A DNA stretch of 64,000 bases from the NCBI RefSeq assembly GCF_003171515.1, contig NC_089395.1, positions 2,170,001-2,234,000 on the forward strand, in the 5' to 3' direction. Shown here in pieces: positions 10,006-20,758 of this stretch (position 1 is the first letter of the stretch; every line of letters begins with the position of its first letter). The DNA comes from Pyrenophora tritici-repentis. Lineage: Eukaryota > Ascomycota > Dothideomycetes > Pleosporales > Pleosporaceae. Position numbers and translations under genes: made by a program. A model generated the notes under the pieces. The model was given only the letters and a program-made list of their open reading frames with translations. It had not been told where the DNA came from and searched no databases.

Positions 10006-10167
10006 TAGACTCCGCAACAATCAATTCAATCCGGTCACTCTCCTAGACCCACTTACCTATCTAGGTAGGGCTTAAACTCCTATAGGTAACTACTAGGCTT
10101 AAAGCGGTAATCAATCAATCCAATCTGAACCTTCTAGGACCCACTTAATTGATTGTTGCGGACTGTG
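10006..10167. mobile_element. 162-bp hAT-type MITE inside the zinc-finger/ankyrin gene
   Basis: Flanked by the perfect 8-bp duplication GTCGAAAT (9998-10005 and 10168-10175). Its ends share the inverted string TCCGCAACAATCAATT (10011-10026 and, inverted, 10147-10162), the same motif that opens the large hAT element at 11245. The outermost five bases differ between the two ends. The interior has no coding capacity and shows an imperfect internal duplication around 'CTAG(G)ACCCACTTA'. It is therefore likely mobilised by the transposase of the neighbouring element or a relative. Removing it with one duplication copy joins an ankyrin repeat in frame (VVE to ILLQHQD). Confidence 0.9.
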
Positions 10168-11244
10168 GTCGAAATACTCCTCCAACATCAAGATATCGTT
10201 ATCCTTAACGACAGTAGTCGAAATTCGCGTGATACGACTGCGTTGCATCTCGTATGCCGATATGGACACTTTGATATCATGACCCTTCTATTAAGGGTTT
10301 TCGAAGATCGGGGGATACCTGTCGACACTGTGGCTGGATCAGTCACCCCATTTCAAACCGCAGTGTTACACGGGCGGGCTGACATAGTAAGCCATTTGCT
10401 ATTACGATCAGATGTTGATGTCAATCAACCTTCATTTGGAATACCATGGCAGAGAGCATGTAGCCGTGGTCATTCTGACACAGTGAGGATCTTGCTAGGC
10501 CATCACCGAATCGATTGCACTGAATTTGACCAGCATCTACTGGGGTTGCTATTCAACGCCTTTTTAAGATCAGATTGGCCGTTGATTCGGGTTCTCCTTG
10601 AACACAACAGCACATCAGTTGGTGGTACCGATAGGCCCAAAAGAATCGAAGCCAGTTGTTTGGAGAATTTGAGAGAACCTATCGATCTGTTGAATGATGG
10701 AGGGTTTCTCCGACGTGTAACCCGAACCACCTTAAACTCACTATGGAAAATAGCTGTGGAGAGGAATAGTTTGGCCATAGCGATGCTTCTACTCGAACAT
10801 GCCCAGCTGGGCAAAGGATGCCAACATGTTGCTTTAGACGTCAATCTTAGTAGCACCCTATACAGGAACGCCCTAGGAATCTGCACACCATTACAAATAG
10901 CCGTAGTATTGCAGCGAACCGAGATAGTCAACCTTTTACTTCATCACAATGACATTGATGTCAATAAACGCGACAACATTACAGGCCAATCTGCTTTGGA
11001 CATAATAATGAATCCACCTGGAGGCTTCAAGCGGCCAGACACCGAAGCAGCAGACTACATCAAGAAGCTCCTAATAGCTCACGGCGCAATGGTGACAGTA
11101 CCCATCGCGGAGCAGAATTATGGGGAAAGGGTACAAGCTATCATGGCCGGAGATCCACAGCATGTAAATACGTCATGGTCGCCAGCCGCCGGGGTGCAAA
11201 TAGCTGGCGCATCATGTGAAGATTTGGAGGGTGATGATCATGCC

Positions 11245-14200
11245 CAGACTCCGCAACAATCAAATCAATCAATCTTAAGGTTGTCGATTGGTTTGATTAG
11301 CTTGCGGCGACGCTGCTGATTGATTGCGGATTGATTGTTAGGGTTTTTGAGCAGATTGATTGCGATTGATTGGTTGATTGGCTGATTGATGCTAAGAAGT
11401 AGTATACAGGGGGTTATGGTGTTGTACTCCAGCCTTCTATATCGTACTGTTGTACAATCTCCTCATCTTTGACGTCACTCCACTTATCTTCATCATCACC
11501 GTTGTTGTACAAGCCGTCAAAGCCAGCTCGTCTCCACGAACGTACAAGCTGAAGGGCAGCAAGTAACTCGCTGCCAAGAGCTCGCCGGCGCGGCTCAAGT
11601 AAATCGCCAAGCTCGCTAAAGAGCCTCTCGCAGTCGCAACTAGATGCTGGTATCGTGAGTATATCAATCGCAAACTGGCTCAAACACGGGTATTTTGAGC
11701 GTAATTGAATCCAGTACTTGACTGGGTGGCCATCGCTAAGATACTGTTCGCTTGTCCACTCTGGCTCTTGAGTTCTCCAGCGCTCGTACTCATCGTCGTG
11801 GGCAGCCTCTACCTGAGCCTTGTTGCGCCGTACGAGGGCGCCAATCACATCATCTATTCCTCTATGCCTTGGTTTTGCAGTTGTTTGAGATAGAGGACGT
11901 GTACGTTGAGGCTTATACGACTGCCAGAGCTGCAGGAAGCCAGCGTTGGCTGATGTTAGCCATTCTGGCTTATCCACCCAGCTGTTCTCGCAGTAGTATT
12001 TGTAGTATGGATGGAGGCAGGTAGCAGCGTAGTATGCTGGCGATCGATCGAGCTTGTTGTAGTAATCGTTGGCCTTACTCCAGGCGGCGCGGAGGTTAAC
12101 AAAGAGGTGATCTTCAGGCGCATCAGGTGGGTTGAAGTCAACTTGCTCGTACGAGCGCGTACGGGCTTCGAGCGCGCCAAGTACGTATTCAAATACAGGA
12201 ATAGTCTCATATATAGCGCCGTATTTGCCTGCCTTTCCGCGACCCTCAAGCTTCTCCGTAGCAAGCTTAAGCGGCTCTAGGCAGTCCTGATACTCTGTTA
12301 TCACCGCCCAATCAGCAGCTGTAAGTCCTGTTGATCTCATCCAACTAGGTGCTTCAGGGAGTTTATTGCCACGTTGACAAGCGCGGCGATCTTCAAGGGA
12401 GAGTGCGTTAATGTAGTGCTCAGCGTAAGAGTTGTATGCTGCCTGGAGTTGAGTTGCGCGTTTGAAGGCAGCGTAGTAAGAGTTCCAGCGTGTAACAACA
12501 GGCTTCACAGGCTCAAGTACGTGGAGGCGCTCTCTAGCTGGCAACTCGGCGTTGGCGGCGGTTTGGAAGCTTCGGAAAATTTCGTGTTGTTGAGGCGTTT
12601 TTATATGGTTGATAACGTCGATAAGTACACCTAAGGGCCCTTCTTGACGCCACTCCTGCATGTACACCTCCTCTGTTTGGAGCTGCTCGTCGTTGTTGTT
12701 GTTGTACGCCTCTTGATTGCTGCCAAAGATAATTGCCTGGCCAATAAGGTTAAGCGTGTGAGGGCCGCAGCGGAGGCGTCGGTGAGCAGCGTTGAAGTCG
12801 TACGCGTGGGCGAGCGAGGAGACTGCAGTATCGTTGTTTGCAGCATTGTCGAGGACGAAGTAGCCGAGTTTATCACTCCCAATACTGTATTCTTGGAGCG
12901 TCTTTTTAATTGTATCAGCGATAGCATCACCAGTATGAGAGCCTGCGAGATGTGGGAGGGCGATGGGGAGATCTTGTATCACTCCAGAGGCGTTAGCAAA
13001 GTGTGCAACGACTCCAAAGAATCCACGCTTGCCACCCTTTGTCGTCCAACCATCAAAGCTTATGTGGATCTTGCTTGCAGCTTCTGACAGAGCGCAGACA
13101 ATCTGTGGCTGCATATATTGGAAGAGGCGCATTGCGTAGGTAGCTACACTGCGAGGACTTACCCACAAAGCTGCCTCTGCCTCTGGGTTTGCAAGGCTAA
13201 TCATCTCGCGAAAGGACGGCCTTGCAAGTAGCTCCATTGGCAAGTTGTTATCAAGAAGGCAGAACACTGCAACTTCACGAAACTGCTGGATGTTGAAGTT
13301 GCCCATCGCGTTGGCAGCCTCTTGAGAGACTGCAACACCAGTCTCCAGCGTCTGTCGTAGAGAGAGTTGCTGCCCTGTTCTTCGAGGCTTCAGGCCGTCT
13401 TTTGTAAAGCCATGGCCTCGTTTCTGAAGGCCAAGATGAGCTGCAGCTGAGGAGGTGGCCTTTGATACGTCAAAAACTCCACTGCCGCCAGTGTCAATGA
13501 CCTTGTGGATGTGGCAGTATTTGCATACAAACCACACTCGATTCTGATCGTAGAGCTCAACAACGCGATATCCATGTTGAAAGATCCAACTCTTGACGCG
13601 CCGCCCAGTTGTAAGAGGCTTCATGAACCGAGGGAGGCGATCCCAGTTAATGCCGTCAAAGTTATCGCCATTATCAGGCTCTGTATCAACACTAGCCTCT
13701 GTTGTTGCTGCTGTACCAGCCTGGCTGCCCTCAGCCGCACCCTCCTCCTCTGTTTGCGACTCGAAAAATTGCGACTCAAACGTTGTGGCCTGGCTTACGG
13801 CGGCGCCAAGGGTTTCCTGAGGCGACAGCGATCGCTGAGATAGGACAGAGGGCCTTGATAGGCGCGCCCGTTTGGCGGCGGCGGCGGCGGCAGCAGTATT
13901 GGTGGGAACTCGAGAGCGTTTGGCCATCGTGGGCGATACTAAACACTAAAGAAAAATGTCTGTATAGGTAGCTAGGCAACTAGTGTTGTGTGTAAGGGAT
14001 TATTAGGGAACTGAGTGAGCGAAATCGTTGTTGTATTAAGAACAGCGAAGGACTAGCTATATAGGTGCGGGGTGAAGCCTAGAAGAGGCTAGCCCTAAGC
14101 AGAAGGAGCTAGTCCTATAAGAGGAGAGCTAGCTGGTGAGAAGTGAATGCATAGAGACTGGCTTGCCCGGCCGACAGGGATCACAAGCTAAGCGAGATAG

Positions 14201-14438
14201 GGGTCCAAGATAACTATCTTCAACACCAAAAACCTTCTCTTAATACGACACTACTCGCCTTACAACTCGTTAATAATAAATCAATCTAACTAATCAAATC
14301 AATCAATCTGACCTTCGCAAGTTGATTTGATTAGCTATTTTGAAAAGCTTAGATTGAGTTGATTGAGTTGGTAAAAACTCCAAATGACCAATCAAATCAA
14401 TCAATCTGACCAATCTGGATTGATTGTTGCGGAGTCTG
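11245..14438 (-). mobile_element. Complete hAT-superfamily DNA transposon, 3194 bp
   Basis: The ends are CAGACTCCGCAACAATCAA and its inverted copy (19 bp perfect). The flanks are the 8-bp duplication ATCATGCC (11237-11244 and 14439-14446), diagnostic of hAT. It contains one intact transposase gene on the minus strand. Both subterminal regions (about 11265-11390 and 14275-14430) are crowded with GATTGATT/AATCAATC-type repeats, typical transposase binding clusters. It interrupts the 3' part of the zinc-finger/ankyrin gene; omission of the element and one duplication copy restores the frame from GDDHA to SFTLDD. Confidence 0.94.
11414..13927 (-). CDS. hAT transposase
   Basis: An intact 837-residue protein. 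The N-terminus is Ala/Ser/Glu-rich and disordered-looking. A BED-like zinc region follows (about 125-170: WFVCKYCHIHK). The RNase H-like catalytic core includes FDGWTTKGGKRGFFGVVAHF (first catalytic Asp), YFVLDNAANND (second Asp) and CGPHTLNLIGQAI (the hAT C-x2-H motif). The C-terminal dimerisation segment, YPCLSQFAIDILTIPASSCD and then CERLFSELGDLLEPRRRALG, is the hAT signature. The start is the ATG 511 bp inside the right end of the element. No stops or frameshifts are seen, so it could be active and could also mobilise the 162-bp MITE nearby. Confidence 0.93.
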   Translation of the reverse strand: MAKRSRVPTNTAAAAAAAKRARLSRPSVLSQRSLSPQETLGAAVSQATTFESQFFESQTEEEGAAEGSQAGTAATTEASVDTEPDNGDNFDGINWDRLPRFMKPLTTGRRVKSWIFQHGYRVVELYDQNRVWFVCKYCHIHKVIDTGGSGVFDVSKATSSAAAHLGLQKRGHGFTKDGLKPRRTGQQLSLRQTLETGVAVSQEAANAMGNFNIQQFREVAVFCLLDNNLPMELLARPSFREMISLANPEAEAALWVSPRSVATYAMRLFQYMQPQIVCALSEAASKIHISFDGWTTKGGKRGFFGVVAHFANASGVIQDLPIALPHLAGSHTGDAIADTIKKTLQEYSIGSDKLGYFVLDNAANNDTAVSSLAHAYDFNAAHRRLRCGPHTLNLIGQAIIFGSNQEAYNNNNDEQLQTEEVYMQEWRQEGPLGVLIDVINHIKTPQQHEIFRSFQTAANAELPARERLHVLEPVKPVVTRWNSYYAAFKRATQLQAAYNSYAEHYINALSLEDRRACQRGNKLPEAPSWMRSTGLTAADWAVITEYQDCLEPLKLATEKLEGRGKAGKYGAIYETIPVFEYVLGALEARTRSYEQVDFNPPDAPEDHLFVNLRAAWSKANDYYNKLDRSPAYYAATCLHPYYKYYCENSWVDKPEWLTSANAGFLQLWQSYKPQRTRPLSQTTAKPRHRGIDDVIGALVRRNKAQVEAAHDDEYERWRTQEPEWTSEQYLSDGHPVKYWIQLRSKYPCLSQFAIDILTIPASSCDCERLFSELGDLLEPRRRALGSELLAALQLVRSWRRAGFDGLYNNGDDEDKWSDVKDEEIVQQYDIEGWSTTP

Positions 14439-14683
14439 ATCATGCCAGCTTCACATTGGATGATCTCATGGAATACGAGCATGATTTCGGTATCGACAAC
14501 GTAATTTTCGACGAATGGATGGATTTCGATGATTTTGATATGGACCAACACAACAACACATCCATACCGGGGGCTGAAGGGTACGACTATCCGTTGAGCG
14601 CCATGGATGATTTGCCTGTCTTGGAATCAAGGGATAGTACATATTGCTCCAGTGGTGTCAGGAACAGGCCTTGGGAATTCTGA

Positions 14684-15049
14684 GGAGCGTGGAATACGAT
14701 GGGAGGTGATTTTGGAGTCAGTTTGTTATCGTGAGCCATGTGGGAGGCGACGGAGTTGGGGTTATTTTATAACGAATTACGACTACATGTTTTATATGTG
14801 CGTTCCGGGCTTTATTGTCTGCATTATCGTGATTTTCAGAATGAGGGGTGCTAGCAGATGATCAAGATATAAGATAATCGATGAACGGAGCGACAACCAT
14901 GTGTATTAGGTGACAGATAATAAGACATTAGAATCAAGGAAACTTTCTTTCGAACCGAACGCAACGTGGACTTAATATTCAATTTTTGAATGATATGTAA
15001 GTTACAACAAACGTAAAATAAAATATATACAACAGAACCACATCATGCC
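14684..15049. other. Intergenic, AT-rich 3' flanks
   Basis: Between the end of the zinc-finger/ankyrin gene and the convergent ferric reductase stop. AT-rich toward 15000; nothing else recognised. Confidence 0.5.
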
Positions 15050-17122
15050 TCAACCCATCCTGTCGTCCCACACACACTCAACATCGCTTCCTTCATCGCC
15101 CTGCCACACATTTCCTGGCACATTCTTCGCCGCGACAGCAGCGCGAAGCTGTGTGCCTAATTGGGGAGGACCAGAACCAATCACCTGTGTCCTACCACTC
15201 TCCACTGTCTCATTCATGAAAGTATCGACCAAAGACGCCACATCCGGTCGCGCGTTGTTCAGCCAGGTGATGCTGAAGTTGGGGCATCTGCGACACAGCT
15301 CCTCGAGACGGAGCGCCAAAGATATGGAGTCCCCAGATGGAGTCTGTGCCAGTGAGCCCGCATCGCCGTAGTCCTCACTCTTTCCATATCGAAGCTCATG
15401 GGAGGGCTGTTGTTGCGTCGTATCCGGCCGGGTGACGAAAATGCGGATTCTGAAACGCTTCTCTGATCCGCTGGACACGATGGGCGCTTTCTCTAGCTTG
15501 TCGGCGTCGTGATTTCCAACTTCATTCGTCCATGTCTGATCGAGCTGAGATTTCAGGTAGGCTAGTTCCGGCGCAATCCATGCGAGGTTTTCCAGATGAC
15601 GCACAGTCCAGACTAGTTCGATGTTGCGCGCGGGTGAAGCATCATCTAGCGCTGTCATGATGGCAGGCAGCGTATAGGTAATTCCTGTGCCACCGGAAAT
15701 GGCGAGGATATTCGAGACTTCCTCGTTGGCTATAGAGCTTCCGTACGGGCCCATCATGATCACGGGCGTTGACGCTACGCAACGAGGGTAGCAGTTCGCA
15801 ACTGATTCGGCGAGAGCAGCCAGCTTAGCAGTTTCTCCATTGCAGGCGCGAATGATGTAGGTATGCCTCTGAATTGATGATGAGACACCTGGGTTGGAGG
15901 CAGGCGTGAAGGGATGCGACTGCCAGATGTTGAGTGCCGGAAACGTCAAGTAGTAGTGTTGACCAATCGCCCATGCTTTGTGGCTGTGTGTGAACGTCAT
16001 ACGGATGATTGTCCCTGTTGGGTCTTGGAAAGTCTCCATCGTGGAAGGTATTGAATGAAAACCGAAGCCGTGACTGCCATCCTTGTACCCGGTATGGATA
16101 AGGCAAGTACGAACGGTACGCGCAACAAGATCGAAACCCATGATGGCTAGTGAGGCTATCATCCAGCACGACAGCTTTTCCCAGTGGCCCCAGCAAGCAC
16201 CTAGGTAAAGACCGGCGACAATGAGGTGAGACTTGCGGAAGAACTCGTAACCCGTCCAGCGGATCACAGGTCGTAGACTGAAGACGAACAAGAAGGTGAT
16301 GAAACCCTGTGCAATGCAACCCCAGATCATGTACTTTTGGCTGATCCACTTGTTGTACGTCGTCGGTTGTGGTTGATAAAGCTTTCCTTCAACAATGGTC
16401 CAGATGATAGCGTGAACGAATGATTGAACGAGGATGATGCGACCAGTCCAACGGTGCAGGAAGTTAAAGCTCTGGTACGGAATACCCGTGAGCATGCTAA
16501 GTATCGAGTCGCGGCTACATAGGGCAATAGTCAACGGCGTGAAAGCGAACGCAAACGCGCCAACACGATCAGAAAAGCCTCCGATGCCACTCCGAGTGTT
16601 GTGCAGCTTGGTTCCCTCTATAGGAGTGATCCAAGTCTTGTAGGTTATACCAGCAAACCTTGATGAAGTCAGAAACCATTAACTGCTCATGGACCAGGTG
16701 ACTCACGAGAAAGCCGTGAAATAGATGCAGAAAAGAGCCAGGATGGTAACCTGCAACCTTGTTGTATATTGAAACATCCTTGTACATTCAGGCATGAGAT
16801 GCCGCCGGATAGTAGAGCACCCTAGTCTGACTAGTCGATAGGGTAGACTCTGTCTCGCACCATCTCGCTTTCGAGGCCTGAGAAGCCGTGACATGATAAT
16901 CACCAGTAAGACTGTTCCGAGAAGAGCCCACAATATGAATGTGAAGATCATCGATGTATAGTGATTACCGTATACGGCATCGAGGTATTCGCAACTCCCC
17001 GGGTCATTGGTACATGGGAAATTTCGCACCGCGTAGCCCCAATAGTCTATCGTGTATTCGACATGGGTATCGGTTTGAATGTGACGAGCGGCTAGCGCAT
17101 TGTTGGTCGAGTTGGAAAGCAT
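15050..17122 (-). CDS. Ferric reductase-like transmembrane protein (FRE family)
   Basis: Exon 1 is 17122-16707, the 48-bp intron is 16706-16659 (GTGAGT to AAG), and exon 2 is 16658-15050, giving 674 residues. There are membrane segments near the N-terminus (IFTFILWALLGTVLLVIIM) and through the ferric reductase domain, with histidines for two hemes in HRWTGRIILVQSFVHAIIW and KSHLIVAGLYLGACWGH. The FAD-binding region has WQSHPFTPAS; the NADPH-binding region has ISGGTGITYTLPAI and a terminal IGSGPPQLGTQ. Such proteins pass electrons from cytosolic NADPH across the plasma membrane to reduce Fe3+ or Cu2+ before uptake. The intron is supported by restored homology (TAFS to FAGITYKTW). No siderophore or permease gene sits beside it, so whether it serves iron or copper is open. 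Confidence 0.88.
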
Positions 17123-18073
17123 GATAATGAGAGGACGCAGCGCAGCTACAAGAAAATAAAAACAAAAAATGTGAAGAACGAAAAGATTTCAAATACGGGG
17201 CAGCATCACGACAGTACAGAAGAAGAGGGTGTCGATTTAATAACCAATTTCTGCAAGGACATTTCGCAGGTCCCATATTGTTATTGGGCCAAGGCTTGTC
17301 GTGCTTTTGACAAGTTGTGGGTTCCGCTGTCAGGTTCCTTCAAGGTAAATATCCAATCGTATTGATTCCAGCCCTGGATCTGAGACGAGACTGTACCCAC
17401 ATGTACCCACCCGAAAGTGCCGATTGTTTTAGAACACGGATTGGACCCCCATGAACAACGTCATACGGTCGAAGACAGTACCTACGTAGATATCACCAGA
17501 GCGTGCTTTAGGGCGTGCTATGTAATGCTACAGAGAAACAATATTGAACTCACGTGATACATATATCGAAAAGATATTGAGAGCACGAATGCCTTGACGT
17601 GAATGTCCATAATAAAAGCGCGAGGACGCAAAGAGTGTTTGGTCCCGCCAACTACCTTGCCAGGCGGGAGGCTCTCTACTTGATCATGAAAGCTTTCTTT
17701 GTTGCGCCGACAAGGTCAACGGTCCTCTTCTGGAGCATTTTCCAACATCTCCTGTAAACGCTGGGGCGTATGTGACATTTTCTTCTAGCAAACTGAGAGC
17801 ATAGGTAATAGCGGAACGTTGCGGAGAACATCACTGTGGGAACGTGAAACAAGCCGTGTCTGTGCATCGGCTACCGGCAACGAAAGTGGCCACACCAAGC
17901 CCTTGTCCAGGACTCCGGCTCAAGGGTATACTTTTCAGCACTAAAATGTAATATAATAAAGCAAAGTCACCTGATGAGATTAGATACAACATATGACCCC
18001 AAGGCGCGGAGGCTTCCGTTGCATCCGTGTACTTTCTCTGATAGAACGAAATAATATTTGAACTCGAGAAAGA
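17123..18073. other. Intergenic, upstream of the ferric reductase
   Basis: Promoter space for the ferric reductase and 3' flank of the AA13 gene. A few GATA-core hexamers occur, but none matches the full ATCWGATAA iron-repressor site. No gene seen. Confidence 0.5.
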
Positions 18074-19380
18074 CTACTTCCATGTGCTATCAACAGAGAC
18101 CGCACTTGCACATCCCTTCGGTACGGTATATGCACGATTGGCGCCAGACTCATATGTTACAGAGCCACTGCTTTCAACCTTGATGAACTTGTACTCGAGG
18201 CTGGTCCCGGCCGGCAGCTTGATGGTTGTTGTCCAAAGCGGATTGGAAGATGTGTATTGGCTGGCAAAGAGTGCTGGCGCAGACGCTGTGTTCCAACTCC
18301 CAAGCTGTGAGATTGATCCAGCAATCTTCACAGTCTGTCCGAATGACGTTGTGGCCTTGGAGTTGAAGGTCACCGCTACAGTGGCGAAAGGGGTTGCACA
18401 ACCGCTAGCTACCGCTGTGGATGTGCTAGTTGTCGCTGTCGTTGTCGGCTTTGATGATGAGGTGGGGGCCTTGCTCGATGTGGGGGGAGTTGAGCCTCCC
18501 GATCCGGTACCAGTGATCTGGATATCGGCGCATGTCAAGTAAACCTGCGGCGTCTGGAAAGAGTTCCACTTGAACGAAAGCAGGGTGTGATTGCTTGTGT
18601 AGTTGGGAATCTTGATCTTGGAGCTAACGGTGTATCCACCTGCGATGCTTGTATAGCACGAGTTCAGCGGTGCGTTGTCGACGCCCCTGCATCTCGAACC
18701 ATCATTGAAGCCACCACCTATACGAGTTCAGTCTTTCGTCGGGTTTCTAGAAGATGAGAAGTCACGTACAAGTAAACCAGTCATTTCTGTAGCAGGCCTG
18801 CCCCACTTGGCAGTCGGGGTTGTATCCGCACGTCTGTCCCGGGACATCTGTGCACTTTAATTCACCAGCCTCGAAGCATTTCTCAGCAGCCTGCTTCTCC
18901 GCCTCGGTAGGAAGATATCCTGGTGTTAAAAACTTGTCGACGATAGCTTGATTTTGGCATATCCGGTAACTGAACATGCCGCCGTGGTCGCCATTGGCAT
19001 CGAGGCACCACTGCACGTCCACAACATCCCCAGCCTTGTACGTGATGACGGGTTGGGAACCCCATCTCGGGCCGGGTTGATTGTAGTCGACAGAGACGCG
19101 GGCGTTGTATCCACAAGGTCCAGAGCGACCAACAGCTGCAGCATCGAGGTCCGGCCACGCCGTTACGGGCTCTAGAATCGTGCACTCGGGACAAGTATCT
19201 GCTCCAGACTTTAAGGCGTCAGCGAATGGCTTCCAGAGGAGGTCTTATCAACGTTGACATTGACCGAACAGGTAAACTTACTTGCGCATTCAGACCGGTC
19301 CGACTCATAGGGGAAGAAAGATAGCCATGCGCATAAGCGCTAGCTGCAAGAGCAAGAACTGGTACAACTTTGGACAACAT
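18074..19380 (-). CDS. Starch-active lytic polysaccharide monooxygenase (AA13) with CBM20
   Basis: Exons are 19380-19282, 19229-18770 and 18717-18074, with two 52-bp introns (GTAAGT/GAAG and GTACGT/ATAG), giving 400 residues. A 17-residue signal peptide ([17 protein letters not shown]) ends before H18, the mature N-terminal histidine of the copper brace. H115 in [13 protein letters not shown] is the second brace ligand. Many cysteines (CPEC, CGYN, CEAG-like) suggest a disulfide-rich secreted catalytic domain to about residue 270, then a Ser/Thr-Pro linker and a C-terminal CBM20 starch-binding domain. The enzyme oxidatively cleaves starch and works with amylases; the alpha-amylase next door is divergently oriented. 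In the CBM20, the usual second binding Trp (SVEWESDPN in glucoamylase) is Tyr here (SVTYESGAN). Confidence 0.92.
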
Positions 19381-20758
19381 AATCGGGAAAGGTGGAACTC
19401 TCAACAGATTTGATAAAGACCAGATAAATAGCTGGAGACTTGCACTACTGATCGCACAATACGCAATGTTAAAGAGCAATCCTCCATAGCTATATACAGC
19501 CATTCTTCAGCAACTCACTATCAGCAATTTCGATACCCTCTTGGCCTCTTTGATGCGATAGTTCTCCGTTCCTGGTGTCGATCAGCTGCCAAATTTTACA
19601 TGGTTATAGAGCGGCTTTATTATTCCATTGGATCAAAGTCGGCACAGTCTGCAGAGCACTTTGGCCTCTCCAACATGGATTTCGTAAATGATGCTCACAA
19701 AGGCGAGTAGTGCATTTCTGCGAAGTTTGATGCCTCATTTGGGCCGCATGGCTGGTTCTGCTACCGTAATTTTATGCATTAGCATGCCGGCTCCACACTC
19801 TGCTACAACTCCGTGGATTCCTGGATTCGTGGAATTACCATCTGCAAGATGCATCGCATAGCCAATAGCACCAACACCGGACCGCGTCCGCTTCTTGCGC
19901 TAATCATGATGGAAGAATCTAGCGTCCTTCGGCCGCTTGCCGTGGTGGTGGTAGTGGTTGCGACAGCTGTCAGCACCGGCACCACGATTGGATCAGTGTC
20001 GGGACGAAGTAAGAGCTAAGAGCCCAGCCATGAAAGAAAGCCCCAAGGACGGTCATGAGGCCTTCAAAACGTTGTCCGGCCCGCGCCTTAGATTGAAAAT
20101 CACATGGCTACTGCCGGATCGCGGGGACTCCACCTTCAGGATCATGACACTAAGCACCCAAACCCGAGGCACATCAGCTCGCTTACGCCGCCACCGTCAT
20201 CTAGCCCTTGCGACAATTCTCATTTCCCCTGGAAGCTCCGCATCCTCTAGTCTACCCTAGAGTCAATGCGCGGAGCCAGCGCGCAGTCAGCGCGAAGCCA
20301 GCGCTATATACACGGCAGCCAATACCGGAACTGGAAGAGTCGGAATCAATGATTACGACTTTCGGCAGCTTCCTGATTAGGCCTCTGCACCGTTTTCTGT
20401 ACCCCGCGGACCTGTTTCAACCGTCCACGAGGTATGCTAAGGGCCTACCATCCAGTCCGATGATCACCTAAAAGTAAAATGATCGTCCAGGCACATCTCC
20501 ATCAGTGGATTCAAGACGGACCGAGGGCTTGTTAACTAGCCTCCGCGACTCCTTTAGCATCATTAACCACGGTGAAGGCGCACCCGAGTCGACGACGGAC
20601 TCTAGTAAGCACGACTCGGAGCTGAGGGGATCGTGAAGGATTGTCCACAACCCACTTGTGGCACTTCTATAAGTTAAACAGTCGACCCCGTCCAAAGTCA
20701 AAGGCATCACACCCTGAGCACCTCAATCACCAGCTCCGGGAAGCATCACCTCGCCAGC
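19381..20758. promoter_or_regulatory. Divergent promoter between AA13 LPMO and alpha-amylase
   Basis: 1378 bp separate the two start codons. The region contains one AmyR-type site, two CreA-type GCGGGG hexamers (20121-20126 forward; 20402-20407 reverse), a TATA-like box toward the AA13 gene (TATATA around 19490), and TATAA at 20668-20672, 91 bp before the amylase ATG. A GC-rich triple repeat around CAGCGC (20277-20304) ends at another TATATA (20305-20310). Co-regulation by starch induction and glucose repression is inferred from these motifs. Confidence 0.6.
19877..19890 (-). promoter_or_regulatory. Putative AmyR binding site (CGG-N8-CGG)
   Basis: On the minus strand the sequence reads CGG-ACGCGGTC-CGG, matching the CGGN8(C/A)GG consensus for the starch regulator AmyR. 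It is the only full match I found in this intergenic region. Function is inferred. Confidence 0.5.

Larger units (their letters stand above)
8808..14683 (+). pseudogene. C2H2 zinc-finger/ankyrin-repeat gene, interrupted by two hAT insertions
   Basis: Exon 1 is 8808-8884, a 50-bp intron runs 8885-8934 (GTACGT to CTAG), and exon 2 runs from 8935. The join completes the first of three C2H2 fingers, with ligands at residues 12/15/28/32, 38/41/54/59 and 68/73/86/91. Ankyrin repeats follow (for example DGSTALHCAVKANQIDMVRF and GYTPLYLAVVKGHLTVVE), then an acidic C-terminus (LDDLMEYEHDFG). Two transposons with 8-bp target duplications sit in exon 2: a MITE at 10006-10167 and a full hAT at 11245-14438. 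Coding pieces 8935-10005, 10176-11244 and 14447-14683 stay in one frame when each insertion and one duplication copy are left out, totalling 2454 coding bases (817 codons plus stop). No other stop or frameshift is visible, so disruption is recent. As it stands, translation ends at 10073-10075, inside the MITE. The ancestral protein was probably a nuclear regulator; its targets are unknown. Confidence 0.85.

Noticed and set aside
10006..10167. Reading the 162-bp MITE as a spliced intron
   Set aside because: Its ends are hAT-type inverted repeats with an 8-bp duplication, and no suitable GT-AG pair removes it in frame.
17123..18073. Iron-repressor (SreA-type) site upstream of the ferric reductase
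   Set aside because: Only short GATA cores are present; no match to the extended ATCWGATAA consensus was found.
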